NCBI RefSeq assembly: GCF_016906535.1
Contig: NC_057373.1
Span: 3,162,001 to 3,226,000 of the forward strand
Source of the DNA: Rhizoctonia solani
Lineage: Eukaryota; Basidiomycota; Agaricomycetes; Cantharellales; Ceratobasidiaceae
Direction of reading: 5' to 3'
DNA length: 64,000 bases
Part shown: piece after piece, positions 34,440 through 48,363 of the stretch
Position numbering within the stretch: position 1 is the stretch's first letter
How the letters are laid out: each line of letters begins with the position of its first letter
Position numbers and translations under genes: made by a program
The notes under the pieces: model-generated
What the model saw: the letters and a program-made list of their open reading frames with translations, nothing else
What the model was told of the DNA's origin: nothing
Database searches by the model: none

Positions 34440-36113
34440 ATGCCTACCGCAATCGCAAAGCTCGAGGCTCTGCAACCAGCCCTATCTGTTACTGCCCAAT
34501 CCCTTGGTGCCCCCGAGGACCTTCCCGGACTCGATGTAAGCTATATTCGCTTTTCCAAAGCTCGGTCTCTTATCCTTGATAGGCTTCCAAAGTGTTAATC
34601 ACGCACTCGACCAACCTTAAAGAGCTCCCGCCCCCCGAGAAACTTGTTTTTGGCCAGGTGAGTGCCTCTCGAAATGTTATTGAGATTTTTTAGTCTGACC
34701 AAACTACAGACCATGACGGATCACATGCTCATTGTGAACTATAGTCCTGAGACCGGCTGGTCGGTCCCTGTCATTAAGCCCTATGCTCCTTTGCAACTTG
34801 ACCCGGCATGCTCAGGTGACTTGGCTCCGGTACCTTTTTACAGCAGTCATCTGACACGTTTTCAGTATTTCATTATACTCCTGCGCTCTTTGAAGGGATG
34901 AAGGTGGGCTGAAATGGCTTCAAAACTCTCTAGTTGAAATTTATTGTTCGCTAGGCTTTCCTTGACCCATCTGGGCAGCCCAGATTGTTCCGTCCGGACC
35001 TGAACATGCAGCGGATGTCAACGTCGGCAGACCGGGTTGCTTTGCCTGTGAGTTGAAACGAACTCGAGCTTGCATGAATCTGACTTGCGTAGCACTTTGA
35101 TGCAAACGAGTTGTTGAAACTCATCAAGAAGCTTGTGAAGCTCGAGGCACGATGGATTCCCAAGATCCAAGGCTACAGTTTGTACATCAGACCAACTATG
35201 ATCGGTACTCGGCCTGGTGAGTAGTCTGAGCATCTTAAAACCAATATGCTTACATTCGGGTAAAGCTATCGGCGTCGCTGCATCAACGCACGCGTGCCTC
35301 TACGTCATCTGCTCTCCGACTGGTCCATACTTTCCTACAGGATATAAGCCCGTTAGCTTATGGGCGGAACAAGACGCTGTTCGCTCATGGCCAGGGGGAA
35401 CAGGCGCATACAAGGTGCGACCTCCGGTTGTATGCTGAAATACACAGCTCATTTCTATGTAGCTTGGTATCAACTATGCCCCATGCTTCAAACCACAACA
35501 AGAAGCGGCTCGTAAAGGCTATCAGCAGATTCTGTGGATTTTGGGTGAAGCCCAGTAGGTACCTGTAGTTGCTCCAGCGCTTAATACTGACCCACATGTA
35601 GGCAGATCACCGAAGTCGGCCAAATGAACTTTTTCGCGGTGTTCCAGCGGGACGACGGAGGTGGGTTGAGCTTACAAAACTGATAGCATTTACTAAATGT
35701 CAATAGCCTACGATGTGGTTACTCCCATACTGGATGGTACCATCCTGCCCGGAGTCACACGAAACTCGGTCTTGGCACTTGTCAGGGCTGATGGCGACTC
35801 TTCTCTATTGGCCAACTTCCAGAGATCCCACAAGTTGTATGCACACGAACGGCAGTTAACACTTCCGGAACTCCACGAAATGTCCGAGAGCGGTCGATTG
35901 ATAGAAGCATTTGGTGTTGGAACTGCGGCAATTATCTGCCCTATAGGGAGAGTCGGTTACCAAGACAAGTCCACCGGCGCTACGCGCGAGATACAAATGC
36001 CCGAATATAAGAGTGGGTTGGGGCCGTTATCGACGGTTCTTTTGGAGAGTATCGTCGCGATTCAAGAAGGGAGGATTGAGTTTGAAGGATGGAGTCAACC
36101 TATTGACGTGTAA
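34440..36113 (+). CDS. Branched-chain amino acid aminotransferase
   Basis: PLP-dependent class IV transaminase catalysing the last step of Leu, Ile and Val synthesis or the first of their breakdown. Motifs: LVFGQTMTDHMLIVNYS, SVFHYTPALFEGMKAF, RPDLNMQRMSTSADRVALP, YSLYIRPTMIGT, and the PLP lysine in WPGGTGAYKLGINYAP. QITEVGQMNFF, VVTPILDGTILPGVTRNS, EAFGVGTAAIICPI and GLGPLSTVLLESIVAIQEG complete the family pattern. The last exon is long (35704-36113). There is no clear targeting peptide, which favours a cytosolic isozyme. About nine introns are present. It is divergent from mL38 across 138 bp holding a CACGTG site (34339-34344). Confidence 0.92.
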
Positions 36114-36158
36114 TCTGCCTTTATAATAGTCGTGATGTGACTATTGAACTATTGAGCA

Positions 36159-36169
36159 CCCCCCCCCCC
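36159..36169. repeat. Homopolymer C tract
   Basis: Eleven consecutive C residues 46 bp after the aminotransferase stop, a likely site of length variation. Confidence 0.8.
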
Positions 36170-36446
36170 ACGCGTCAGCATCCATCCGAAGAGTGATAAA
36201 TCAGTAGTCTCCCATAAAAATAGAATGTTCAGAACCTGATAATGATGTGGGCCTCCAAAGGGAAGGATTTGAATCGCGCAACTGCCTTGGGCCTATTGCT
36301 CCTCCCCTGTCACAAGTCCACCACTCTCGCTTTGGTATTTCCGGCCCTATCAAACAATAAAACCGAGCCATAAATGATGAATGAAGACACCCAAACAGAC
36401 GTATATACTAAGAATGTTATAAAAATGTCTGAGCCAGAGTGTACAA

Positions 36447-36559
36447 GCCTCAGTGGTCTAGTAGTATGATTCGCCCTTCGGGAGTCTCCCGTAAGCTGCT
36501 TAATAAGCAATTGCTTACGCAATTGGGTGAGGTCCTGGGTTCAATTCCCAGCTGGGGCC
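36447..36559 (+). tRNA. tRNA-Pro (anticodon CGG) with a 41-nt intron
   Basis: Acceptor stem GCCTCAG (36447-36453) pairs with CTGGGGC (36552-36558); C36559 is the discriminator. A-box-like TGGTCTAGTAGT follows. The anticodon stem CGCCC (36472-36476) pairs with GGGTG (36525-36529), with anticodon CGG at 36479-36481. The T arm is CTGGG TTCAATT CCCAG. The intron 36483-36523 lies at the standard position after base 37 and contains an inverted repeat (gtaagc/gcttac with inner tgctt/aagca). No CCA is encoded, as expected. Confidence 0.92.
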
Positions 36560-37947
36560 TTTCTTTTAGGCAATTTTATAGCCAGTTGTGAAGCTGGGGT
36601 CAAAAAGCCTTGCTTAGGGGGAAATACTGATGAAAATGTGATTTTTGACAGAGCTCCCCCAAAACCCAATCACTGTCCTTATTTATCTACTCTAACATGT
36701 GACCTAGATCCCCTAGAACAATACCTGATTATGACATGCTTCATTGAAGCAAAAGAGCGCGCATATATCTCAGAATTATGGAAGCGCCCATGACATACAC
36801 CAAGTGTATGCGCAATATATCGTAAGCAAACATATGCCAACAGACAACCTACCTTGAATAAACCTCAAACTGTACCTCATACCCCCTTCATGCCTATTGT
36901 CCAGACATGGATTTGTGTGTCGAGTCTAATATAGCTTCAACAAGATTTAACAGGTAAATTTATGTATGAGTAGACAGAATGTTGCTCTTGTAGCTAAAGC
37001 TCAGTCAATGGTATCAATTCTAATTAGGGCTTCTAATACTGAGTCAATTTCCGGGCTTAGGATCTGTGAGCTTATAGATTGATGCCCAAAGTTTGAAGTA
37101 GAGATTATTGTATTGTTTACCTATCAAACAATTGCCATGCAACTGAGCCTTTACTTAAATCAAGGCTCAGAACAATCACACTCAATGTACTTAGTTGTAG
37201 CAATGGCATTCGATACCACTCATCTACACCCTTTGCTTCTTTCACTACTCCTGTAACTTGAGCAGGTAAATATACATTATAGATGAATCACATATCCTAA
37301 TTATTTAGGTGCACACAAGACCCCCCCCCCCCAACTAAAAGTTCTTTGAACCCAAAAATATCAAGCAAACAAGTCTTCAGCCCAAGAGAAAAGGGTTCTA
37401 GTGCGGACCCACACAGTGAATTGTAAAACCAACCAAGTTTAATTATGCAATATACTCCATACCATCCACTGGGTCGGCAGTTACTAGCCTCATACAGTGG
37501 GTACCAAAGATATTTATACAAAATGAAGCAAAGAAAAGATGCACGGTCCAAGCTCATGATCAATGACAGTCCGAACGTTCCAATTACCAGCCATAAAATT
37601 GGCTGAAAATAAACTCAATGTCTGTACTTGACTTTAAACGTCCCAAAGGTTCAGGGGATAGACTGAATCAAGGTTACAGAGTTGAGATTTAAGTACCAGG
37701 GGGCGTAGCTGCTTCGCTGCTTGTCTTACCCATTAATCAAGGCCCCATTTCCCCCAAACAAGTAGCAAAGCTCCTATCAAATCACAAGCGTGCAAACTAT
37801 TCCGCGCCGGCGAGTAAGCGTTCGGAAACCAACTAGAGATACATTCCTCATGAGTACAAATATTGCTTGTAAATTCATGTGTTGTAAATACACTAAATCT
37901 ACTCTGCAAGTTCAACAATCCAGGCGAGAGCCAACTATAAATCAAAA
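36560..37947. other. AT-rich intergenic region
   Basis: No gene recognised. The tract is AT-rich with a run of twelve C at 37321-37332. Nothing supports a coding region on either strand. Confidence 0.5.
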
Positions 37948-39453
37948 TCAGATACGAACAACCTCGTCAAACGTTGAACCCACCTTGACAAATTTGCTGG
38001 CCTTGTCAAAATCAAGCCTGTCGATCGTGTCGGACGCGGTATGATAGTAGGGGTTAAGATAGGTGTCGGAAGGACCCGACTCATCAATCGACACCGAAGG
38101 GTAGCCCTGGTTGTACCATGAAACTTTACCCAATGTCAATGTTGCGCGTTCTTTGAGCTTAAAGTGACTTACAGTGATCTGAGCAAGCATACCCACACTT
38201 GTTTGTGTACAAGGTCGCTTCAGGAACATAAGAGGAAATCAGTTTTTGGCTAAACGACTGCAAACTCGAGTCCGTATCAGTGAGAACTGTGAGCACAGGC
38301 TTTGAGGTTGGCTGGTAGGCAACCATATCAAAGTTCAACATCGCATAAACCGATCTATGTGAATAATTGAATGGCATTCACCAAAGCAGGTCTGAAGAAA
38401 ACTCACTTTCCCGCAGACTTGTACTGCTTGGCGACAGTAGAGCTACCGAGTAGACCACCTTCTTCGCCACCATAGGCGTGGAACTCGACAGCGCGGGAAC
38501 CCGACCAGCCGTTGGCCTTGAGGATTTGAAGAGCCTGAAGAATAATCGAAATTCCAGAAGCATCTAGGACGGCATTAGTAAATGTAATCTCTAGTAATGG
38601 TGTCGCATACCATCATCTGCGCCTGGAGCACGGGCAGTAGTGCTCGATCCAACCGTCGAGTCAAGATGAGCACCTACGCAGGGTCAGCGTAAAGTTTTTG
38701 ATACGATAGCTTTCGTACCGAGAATGATGATGTCGTTTGCGGTAGATCCCGACTTGCGAGGGATGGTCGCGACAACATTTGGTTGACTGAACGAATTGGC
38801 AATCGTTTTGACGTTGGCAGACCCAGCAGCACTGGTAAACTGGGTCTGGATCCAAGTCGAAGCAGCAGCCGCGTTGCTACTCCTGTAGTAACGAGTGGTA
38901 TAACTAGACAAAGTCGAAACAGTGCTCCTGAGTCCTGAGGCGCTAATGGAGTTGAACATGGTCGTCAAAGACGGGTACTACTCATGGCTTAGTTGGGTAC
39001 CAAGAAGAAAAAGGGTCTGAAACCAACCTTGGACGGCGTCGGAGTGGGATAGGTAGCACGGGCCTGGAGGCCAGATTCATCATGTCGAACATACTCCATG
39101 CCAGTAATGTCGATGAAACCCGCGCCGCGGTGAGTGTGATTTCCAAGTCGGTTGATAACAGCATCCGACAAACCAACGAGCTCGGGGTGAGCAGCACGCA
39201 AAGCGTCTGTGCCCTTGGTCAGGTCTACATGTCCTTCACGCAAAAGAGTAAGAGCGCCTTGGGAGACCCATTCTACCTCGTTGGACCCAAATCCAAACTG
39301 GAGCTTTAATTAGATCGGGTGTATTTATTTGCTATAGCTACTTGCCTTGATCAGGCGCGCATCTGGGTTAATAGGCCGAATTCCAGCCGGGACGACGGCA
39401 CCCAAAGTAAGTGATGTAAGAGCGAGCGAACCAAGTGCGAGTACTGCGAACAT
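37948..39453 (-). CDS. Secreted M28 family aminopeptidase (leucine aminopeptidase type)
   Basis: Zinc metallopeptidase removing N-terminal residues outside the cell. The signal peptide MFAVLALGSLALTSLTLGAV starts at 39453. A propeptide-like region contains NRLGNHTHRGAGFIDITGMEY. The catalytic domain holds the zinc ligands: ILGAHLDST (His, Asp), APGADDDASG (Asp), EFHAYGGEEGGLLGS (catalytic Glu, ligand Glu), MLNFDMVAY (Asp) and PYYHTASDTIDRLDF (His). A Cys pair NKCGYACSDH is typical. It ends FDEVVRI at 37948. About seven introns are seen. The open frame extends upstream of the chosen Met, but only this Met starts a signal peptide. Confidence 0.9.
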
Positions 39454-43016
<3,563 letters not shown>

Positions 43017-44061
43017 ATAAAACGCACTTTGTACGATCCACTATTTGTTGTTTGATTGGAATTTATTCACTCTGCCTTCACCCAAGTGTTAGAAAGAAAA
43101 GCCAGCTACTTCAGTGCCGATGGTTCTAGACATATTAACATATGCACTCAATAGGTATCTTGAAAGCACACCGAACCCATCAGCATAGTTTCCATCGTAG
43201 CGAGCCCTGAGCTGGTCGATGGCCATGCGCCCACTCCTTGGTCGTGTCCGAGTTAACCAGTGACTGAATAGGCCATAGATTTGACCTATGCCTCTCAATT
43301 GAGTCATTGACTTGACTATTCTACTGAAAACATCCTTGCAAATACCTAGAAACACCCAAGCGTAGATTATCTAGGCTCGCCTATACACGCCAACAATGCT
43401 CAAATGTCGCTCTTTTCCTTTTCGGACTCGAAGTTACTATCAATAAGCTATACGGCTTAGAGCATTCGCTTGATGGATACATGTGATGAAAGTCCAATAG
43501 ATATATTTTGGACACAAAACAGCCTACTACGGAGTGCACGTGATGGTCGTCATTCATATTTAAAGAGCTACATGCGAACAAGGCAAACCGCTCACGCACG
43601 TGATGGACGGTTTCGCCTAATCAAGTATTATCCTGTCTGTCAACATCCATTATGGCGTTTTTCATAGCGAAATCAATACAGGGGAGGCACACATGCAAAC
43701 ATGAAAACTAGTTAATACAGGTTATCAATTCCTATATATGATTGTCTGCTCGGGAGAGCATCCATGTAAGTACGTGCACATATGCATGTGTAGTATGAAA
43801 AGCCAATAGTTTTGGCTATGCTATAGCGCTATGCACTACATATACTATACATGTCTTGTAGATTTTGCCTCTTATATATGTTTGCATGCTTGGGTGATCT
43901 GTTTCCTCCCAGACCATAGGTTTGGAAGTAGATGTGATGCATATAATCGAGAACAATGCTATTATATCCATAGAAGATATCGTAAGCCGTAGGGGCCAAA
44001 GTGCAATTACACGGCTGGTCAATGGATATGAATAATAGAACCTAGAACGATTGTTGTGCGT
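43017..44061. other. Intergenic region
   Basis: No gene seen. AT-rich sequence with short unconvincing frames between the DPM1 stop and the convergent small secreted-protein gene. Confidence 0.5.
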
Positions 44062-44464
44062 CTAACTATTGTTGACCTGGTAATTTTACTTCATGAGTGA
44101 GAGCACAGTGATGCATTGGATGTTGTACTCACCGCGACACGTTGAGCACGAGGGCACAGATCCAATGCTTGTTGGACAGTAAGTTCTTTCTTCTCACTTC
44201 CCATCCCGGCTTTGTTAGTATACGCAGGAACAACACATAGTGTTTCGGGCATAGATGTCCAGTTAATGCTTTGAGTGGTTGTGCCGAAGGCATCCACAGC
44301 TGGCTGAGTTCGGTTGACACTCCTCTGCGCGTAATAACGAGAGTTAGACCTAAGCACTGGTACATCAGAAGCATAAAACTTACCACATCATCTACAGGCT
44401 TTCCCTCTTGAGCGGCAGCAATTGCTGCGGTTGCAGCGGCGAGTATGAAGCGAGCGTAGAACAT
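44062..44464 (-). CDS. Small secreted protein of unknown function
   Basis: The start at 44464 gives a signal peptide MFYARFILAAATAAIAAAQEG, then KPVDDV joined by splicing to RSVNRTQPAVDAFGTTTQSINWTSMPETLCVVPAYTNKAGMG, ELTVQQALDLCPRAQRVA. Two Cys and one N-glycosylation sequon (NWTS) are visible. The last intron (donor gtgagt at the RVA codon, acceptor ttaccag) would give VNNS and stop at 44062; reading through gives a tail stopping at 44091. Both ends are possible. No family is recognised; roughly 100 residues and secretion would fit an effector or wall-associated protein, which is speculation. Confidence 0.55.
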
Positions 44465-45100
44465 AATGGTTGTGCTAGTAGATAGGAGATTGAATGGAAT
44501 AGATTCCTTGCTTGTCTTGGCTACCGTCCCAGCTGGTTAAATAGCTACGAGCTCTTGAATCATTGGTCTCATACCATTTCCATTTACTGCGTATTTGAAC
44601 ATGAGCACTTCGACCAAATTTGATCCTGAAATGCACTCAATCGGTGGGTTATCGGCAGTAGTAAATTTGAACTTTCTTGGCAGTTAACCGAGGGGCAATG
44701 TGTCTTAGATATCCATAACTCACCCAAGTAAATTTGAATTTTCATTCCAAGCGCAGCAATACGCCCGCTTCGCTATCCGCAGTCGCTTCGAATTGATACA
44801 GAATACCGTATTTGCATTCCTATTGACCAACCAGGTTGCTATATTTAATCTTAACTCTTGTTCGGGCAAATGATTCTGGTTCGCGACCAATAGTGAGTAT
44901 AGCTGCGCATTGAATGGTAGATCGTATCAATTGTGACAAAGCAGGGGTTCACCGTTAGTCGGCCAGATGATCATTTGCCTGAAAGGTGAGGAAACGAATG
45001 ATTACTCAATGTATTACTGAGGTCGCGACAATACATAGTTATAGATACGATGTTTAGCTCAAACCCAAAGAAAATCCCATGATTCTCATATAGCAGCGCT
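44465..45100. other. Intergenic region
   Basis: AT-rich spacer between two minus-strand secreted-protein genes. It should hold the promoter of the small secreted protein and the 3' UTR of the GH16 gene; nothing else is visible. Confidence 0.45.
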
Positions 45101-46797
45101 TCAGGAATGTCCCATGGTCTCGGAGTACATTTTCAGCGAAGCGATCTCCCAGTACGCATTCTTGAAACTCTCTGGATTGTTGTTGACATAGTCTGCAAGT
45201 CAAGGTAAATAACAAGCATATTGACTGACTGTGGATCCATAGAGTTTCTCACCAATACAAGTTCCGGGGCATCCAGCTCCTTTGAAAATCGCGTCTTGGC
45301 CAGCCCAGTCACCGCCTGAACCAAATTTAGTGGATCGTTAATTATGTCCCACAGGGAAGAACTTACACATCGTCAGGTTGATAATAACGTTCTGCAGCCC
45401 CATGATCTTCTTGAACTCACACTCATCAGACGAGTCCCAGGTAGCAGCAGGAATGCCAAAGTCTTTGGTGCAAATCAGCGGAAGCCCCTGCTTGACAGCA
45501 AACGGGACGTTCTTGTCATTGCGTCCCCAGAACCAGATAGAGATCTTTTCTCAGTCCTTTCGGTCACGAACCTAAGTCAACTATGTTATTATAGGACTGG
45601 AAGAAATCGATCATTTTTCCTACCATCCCGCACCCATCTTATTAAGAGCGGGTCCGTAAGAGTCCTGGCGGGCCCATTGGACAGGGCAACCTTGGTTGTA
45701 GTTGTGCAACCAGCTACAGTTCGTTGCGGTTGGTGTGCTGATTCACAGCAATAGTCAGTATTTTTCTCGTTTGGACCAACATCAGCTTACCCCGTCATCA
45801 CGCGATTGGGAGCCACGACACAGCCAGTCACGGTATGGAGAGCGGAGTGATTAGGTGGTTGACTGATTGAATGGATCAGTAAATAGACCAGTATAAAAAA
45901 CCAAATCTCATACTCGTGAACCTGGACGTTGTATCAGACTAACATTCGGAATATATAGACAAACGGCACTTACTCCCTCGAGAATATCAATCTCTCCATT
46001 GATTGGCCAGTTTTCTACTTGAGTCATCCAATATCTTTTGAGAGATGTAAGACGGTGGACGAAATATAAAGGCCAAATTTGAAAACTCACGCTGGCCACG
46101 TCCTAACCGTAGCAAGATTAGTTCCAAATGAGACCACCCATGCAGCACATGGAACCGAACTCACCCACATCCTTCGGGCATATGTTTCTATGAAGTTATT
46201 TGTGAGTGGTCCGTCTTAAATTGACACGGTCGATTATGTCCATACCAGATCAAATACCGAAACGCCAGTCGTCCACTGCTTCTTGGACTGAATACGAATA
46301 GAATCACGTCCAGGCCCGTTGGGGTCCAAAACGGTCGTCGAGTCGGCTCGCAATATAAGGTTCCCATTTTTCACCTCAGTAAGGTTTTTTGATATGGCTG
46401 TCTGCATGTCAACATAGCTGTATAAAAAAGAAAAAGGCTTTGGTTACTGGTTCAAACTAAAGAGCAAACCCTACTTGACGCGACCGTGCGTTGGATCCGG
46501 GATGGCCTCGAACGTGAAATGCTTATAAAAATCCTTCCCTTGAAAATCGTCCGTAAGTTTCCAAGTAGGATGGTCCTTGGCGCCAATGCCGACACCAACA
46601 CCAACACCAACACCAACACCAACACCAATTGCACCATTGACATTTACGTCGGCATCAACCTCAACTTTGACACCCCTCTTATTTCCATGTTTGTGTCCAT
46701 GTCTACGCAAGTAATGATTGTTGGAGTCCTCAAATCCAAGAGTCCCAGGAGCAACCCCTAAGAGCAAACCAAGAGCACAAAAAGAAGAGTAGCGCAT
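45101..46797 (-). CDS. Secreted GH16 family glycoside hydrolase
   Basis: Beta-glucanase-like fold enzyme expected to act on wall or plant beta-1,3(4)-glucan. The signal peptide MRYSSFCALGLLLGVAPGTLG starts at 46797. Next come a His/Arg-rich segment and a Gly-Val repeat of about seven units (encoded by 46592-46627). Then WKLTDDFQGKDFYKHFTFEAIPDPTHG, GNLILRADSTTVLDPNGPGRDSIRIQSKK, GCGTWPAYWM and the catalytic motif INGEIDILEGV (two Glu, one Asp). C-terminal blocks include CSWLHNYNQGCPVQ, CTKDFGIPAATWDSSDECEFKKIMG, NLTMCGDWAG and NAYWEIASLKMYSE, ending TMGHS at 45101. There are about ten introns. Confidence 0.88.
46592..46627 (+). repeat. Hexanucleotide tandem repeat in the GH16 coding sequence
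   Basis: Consecutive copies of ACACCA (plus strand) inside the first exon of the GH16 gene encode an alternating Gly-Val run between signal peptide and catalytic domain. Repeat copy number may vary between strains without breaking the frame. Confidence 0.85.
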
Positions 46798-47486
46798 ATC
46801 GTAGCCAGGCTCAAAGTAAAAGTGGAGAGTAAGTGAAAGACCTGGGTTGTATTGCCCTATATTTATAGGTCGCCTTGGCCGGTGGTCGGTCGCCGTGCGA
46901 CAAAGTTAATAAAAAACTGCTACCGGGTTCCTCCGCTACTCCGAAGTCCAGGGCTGGACAGGGCGCGACACGACGTCAATACGCTATGTATTACTGGGAC
47001 CGAATTGAGCGATAATAAGGACGTGGGCTGAGCTAGAAGATACATCACGTCTATGATCAACTTCGAACGGCCCTCATAAACCCTCAAAATCAGGCAAAGT
47101 AAGACATGAAAGCCCGCAGGTAGGCTTGAATCTGCTTCTTCGGGCATCACCCCTTACCAGACTGTTCCTGATCGATTTATGTTCAGCCTAGGAATGCCAG
47201 AATCGGAATACCAAGCCGGAATGTTCGAACGCTATGACACATTGGCACTCCACATCTTTGTTACGATTACTAGCTTTTAATAATACAATGAGCTGATCAT
47301 GAAGATACGGTTAAGCCCAAGTCTAGGACACTTTATAAATATTGAGATTGGGGGAGGCCAAATCAAATTCAAAACGGCATCGGTTTGAGTGTTGACGTTA
47401 TTGTAACATTTACCTAATCTACGCGTTCAGCACAACCCAATTGCAAGGGCCTTCACCACGAGGGTCCAAATCGGTTTAAAGTCTTA
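46798..47486. other. Intergenic region
   Basis: Upstream region of the GH16 gene; no other gene or repeat recognised. Confidence 0.45.
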
Positions 47487-48363
47487 TAGCCCTTTCGAAA
47501 ATGTTGTGGGATTCTATTTTTTACTCAACCGGTTTGGTGACTCCCAGCGGAACTTACCGCACGTGAGTTGCCACCCATATGAGTACCTGCTCCACTCGAG
47601 TGCCGAGTCTTGTAGTCACTCCAGACGCTTCAAAATGCTACCAGCGCGTAACATAACACCCGAGATGCGTACGTGCATCGTTCACTAGCGCTTGAAGGAG
47701 AGGTTGCGCGTCGCTGAATGTGCCGAGCTTTCCGGGCGATCGCAACAGAGGTCTATGTCCGATATGTTCATTTGTTCGCTGTAGTTCTTATTCGCGCGTA
47801 TATGTTGATTTTCGAACTAATACAACTGCCTGTGAGCATATAGATAGGGTGGATGCGTTTTGTAGACACGCACCGGTGTGCCATCGAGGAGCACATCTCT
47901 ATCTGGTACACCAGGGTGGCGGCTCACGTGCGGTGCGTTCCGCGGACAAAGTCACCAAACAACCGGTGGGGTAAAAAATCTACAGCCGTCGCGGAAATAG
48001 TGTGCACTTTTAATTTTCCGTCCGCTGTGGCCCCACCACAAATGATAATTACATTACATGACAAATTTGCCAATCGATTCATAGCCTAAAAAGTTCAGCA
48101 TACTCAATGGAACAGCGTGCTCTCGTTACGGTGTAAGTGGGTCGTGCGTGCCCTCATCTATGGTGTGATTGTCAGCGCCATATTCAGCGTGTCGTTACAA
48201 AACAAGGCGAGCGGGGGGTACATTGGTGGCCATTCACGTGAGGCGTGTTCCGCGGACTAAGTCACCAAACAACGAGTAGAGCCACAGCCAGGCGGAAAGT
48301 TGAAAGTGCACACTATTTCCGTAACGGCTGTAATCCCACAACATTTCCGAAAGGACTGTAGCT
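47487..48363. mobile_element. MITE-like foldback repeat element with internal copy
   Basis: Left arm 47487-47575 is an inverted, partly deleted copy of the right arm 48225-48363. Shared blocks, read inward from each end, are CTTTCG..AAATGTTGTGGGATT, TTTGGTGACT, TTCCGC and CACGTGA with GGTGGC. An internal copy at 47912-48045 is in the same orientation as the right arm (CCGCGGACAAAGTCACCAAAC), but its palindromic TGTGCAC core is flipped. No transposase is present. It is probably a non-autonomous DNA element or nested copies; a clear target-site duplication is not visible. Confidence 0.55.

Noticed and set aside
36180..36360. tRNA-like sequence on the minus strand (GGGCC ... GATTCAAATCC ... GGCCC)
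   Set aside because: The B-box-like stretch is not flanked by a pairing T stem and the acceptor pairing fails after five bases. At most a degenerate tRNA or SINE fragment; the true tRNA is at 36447.
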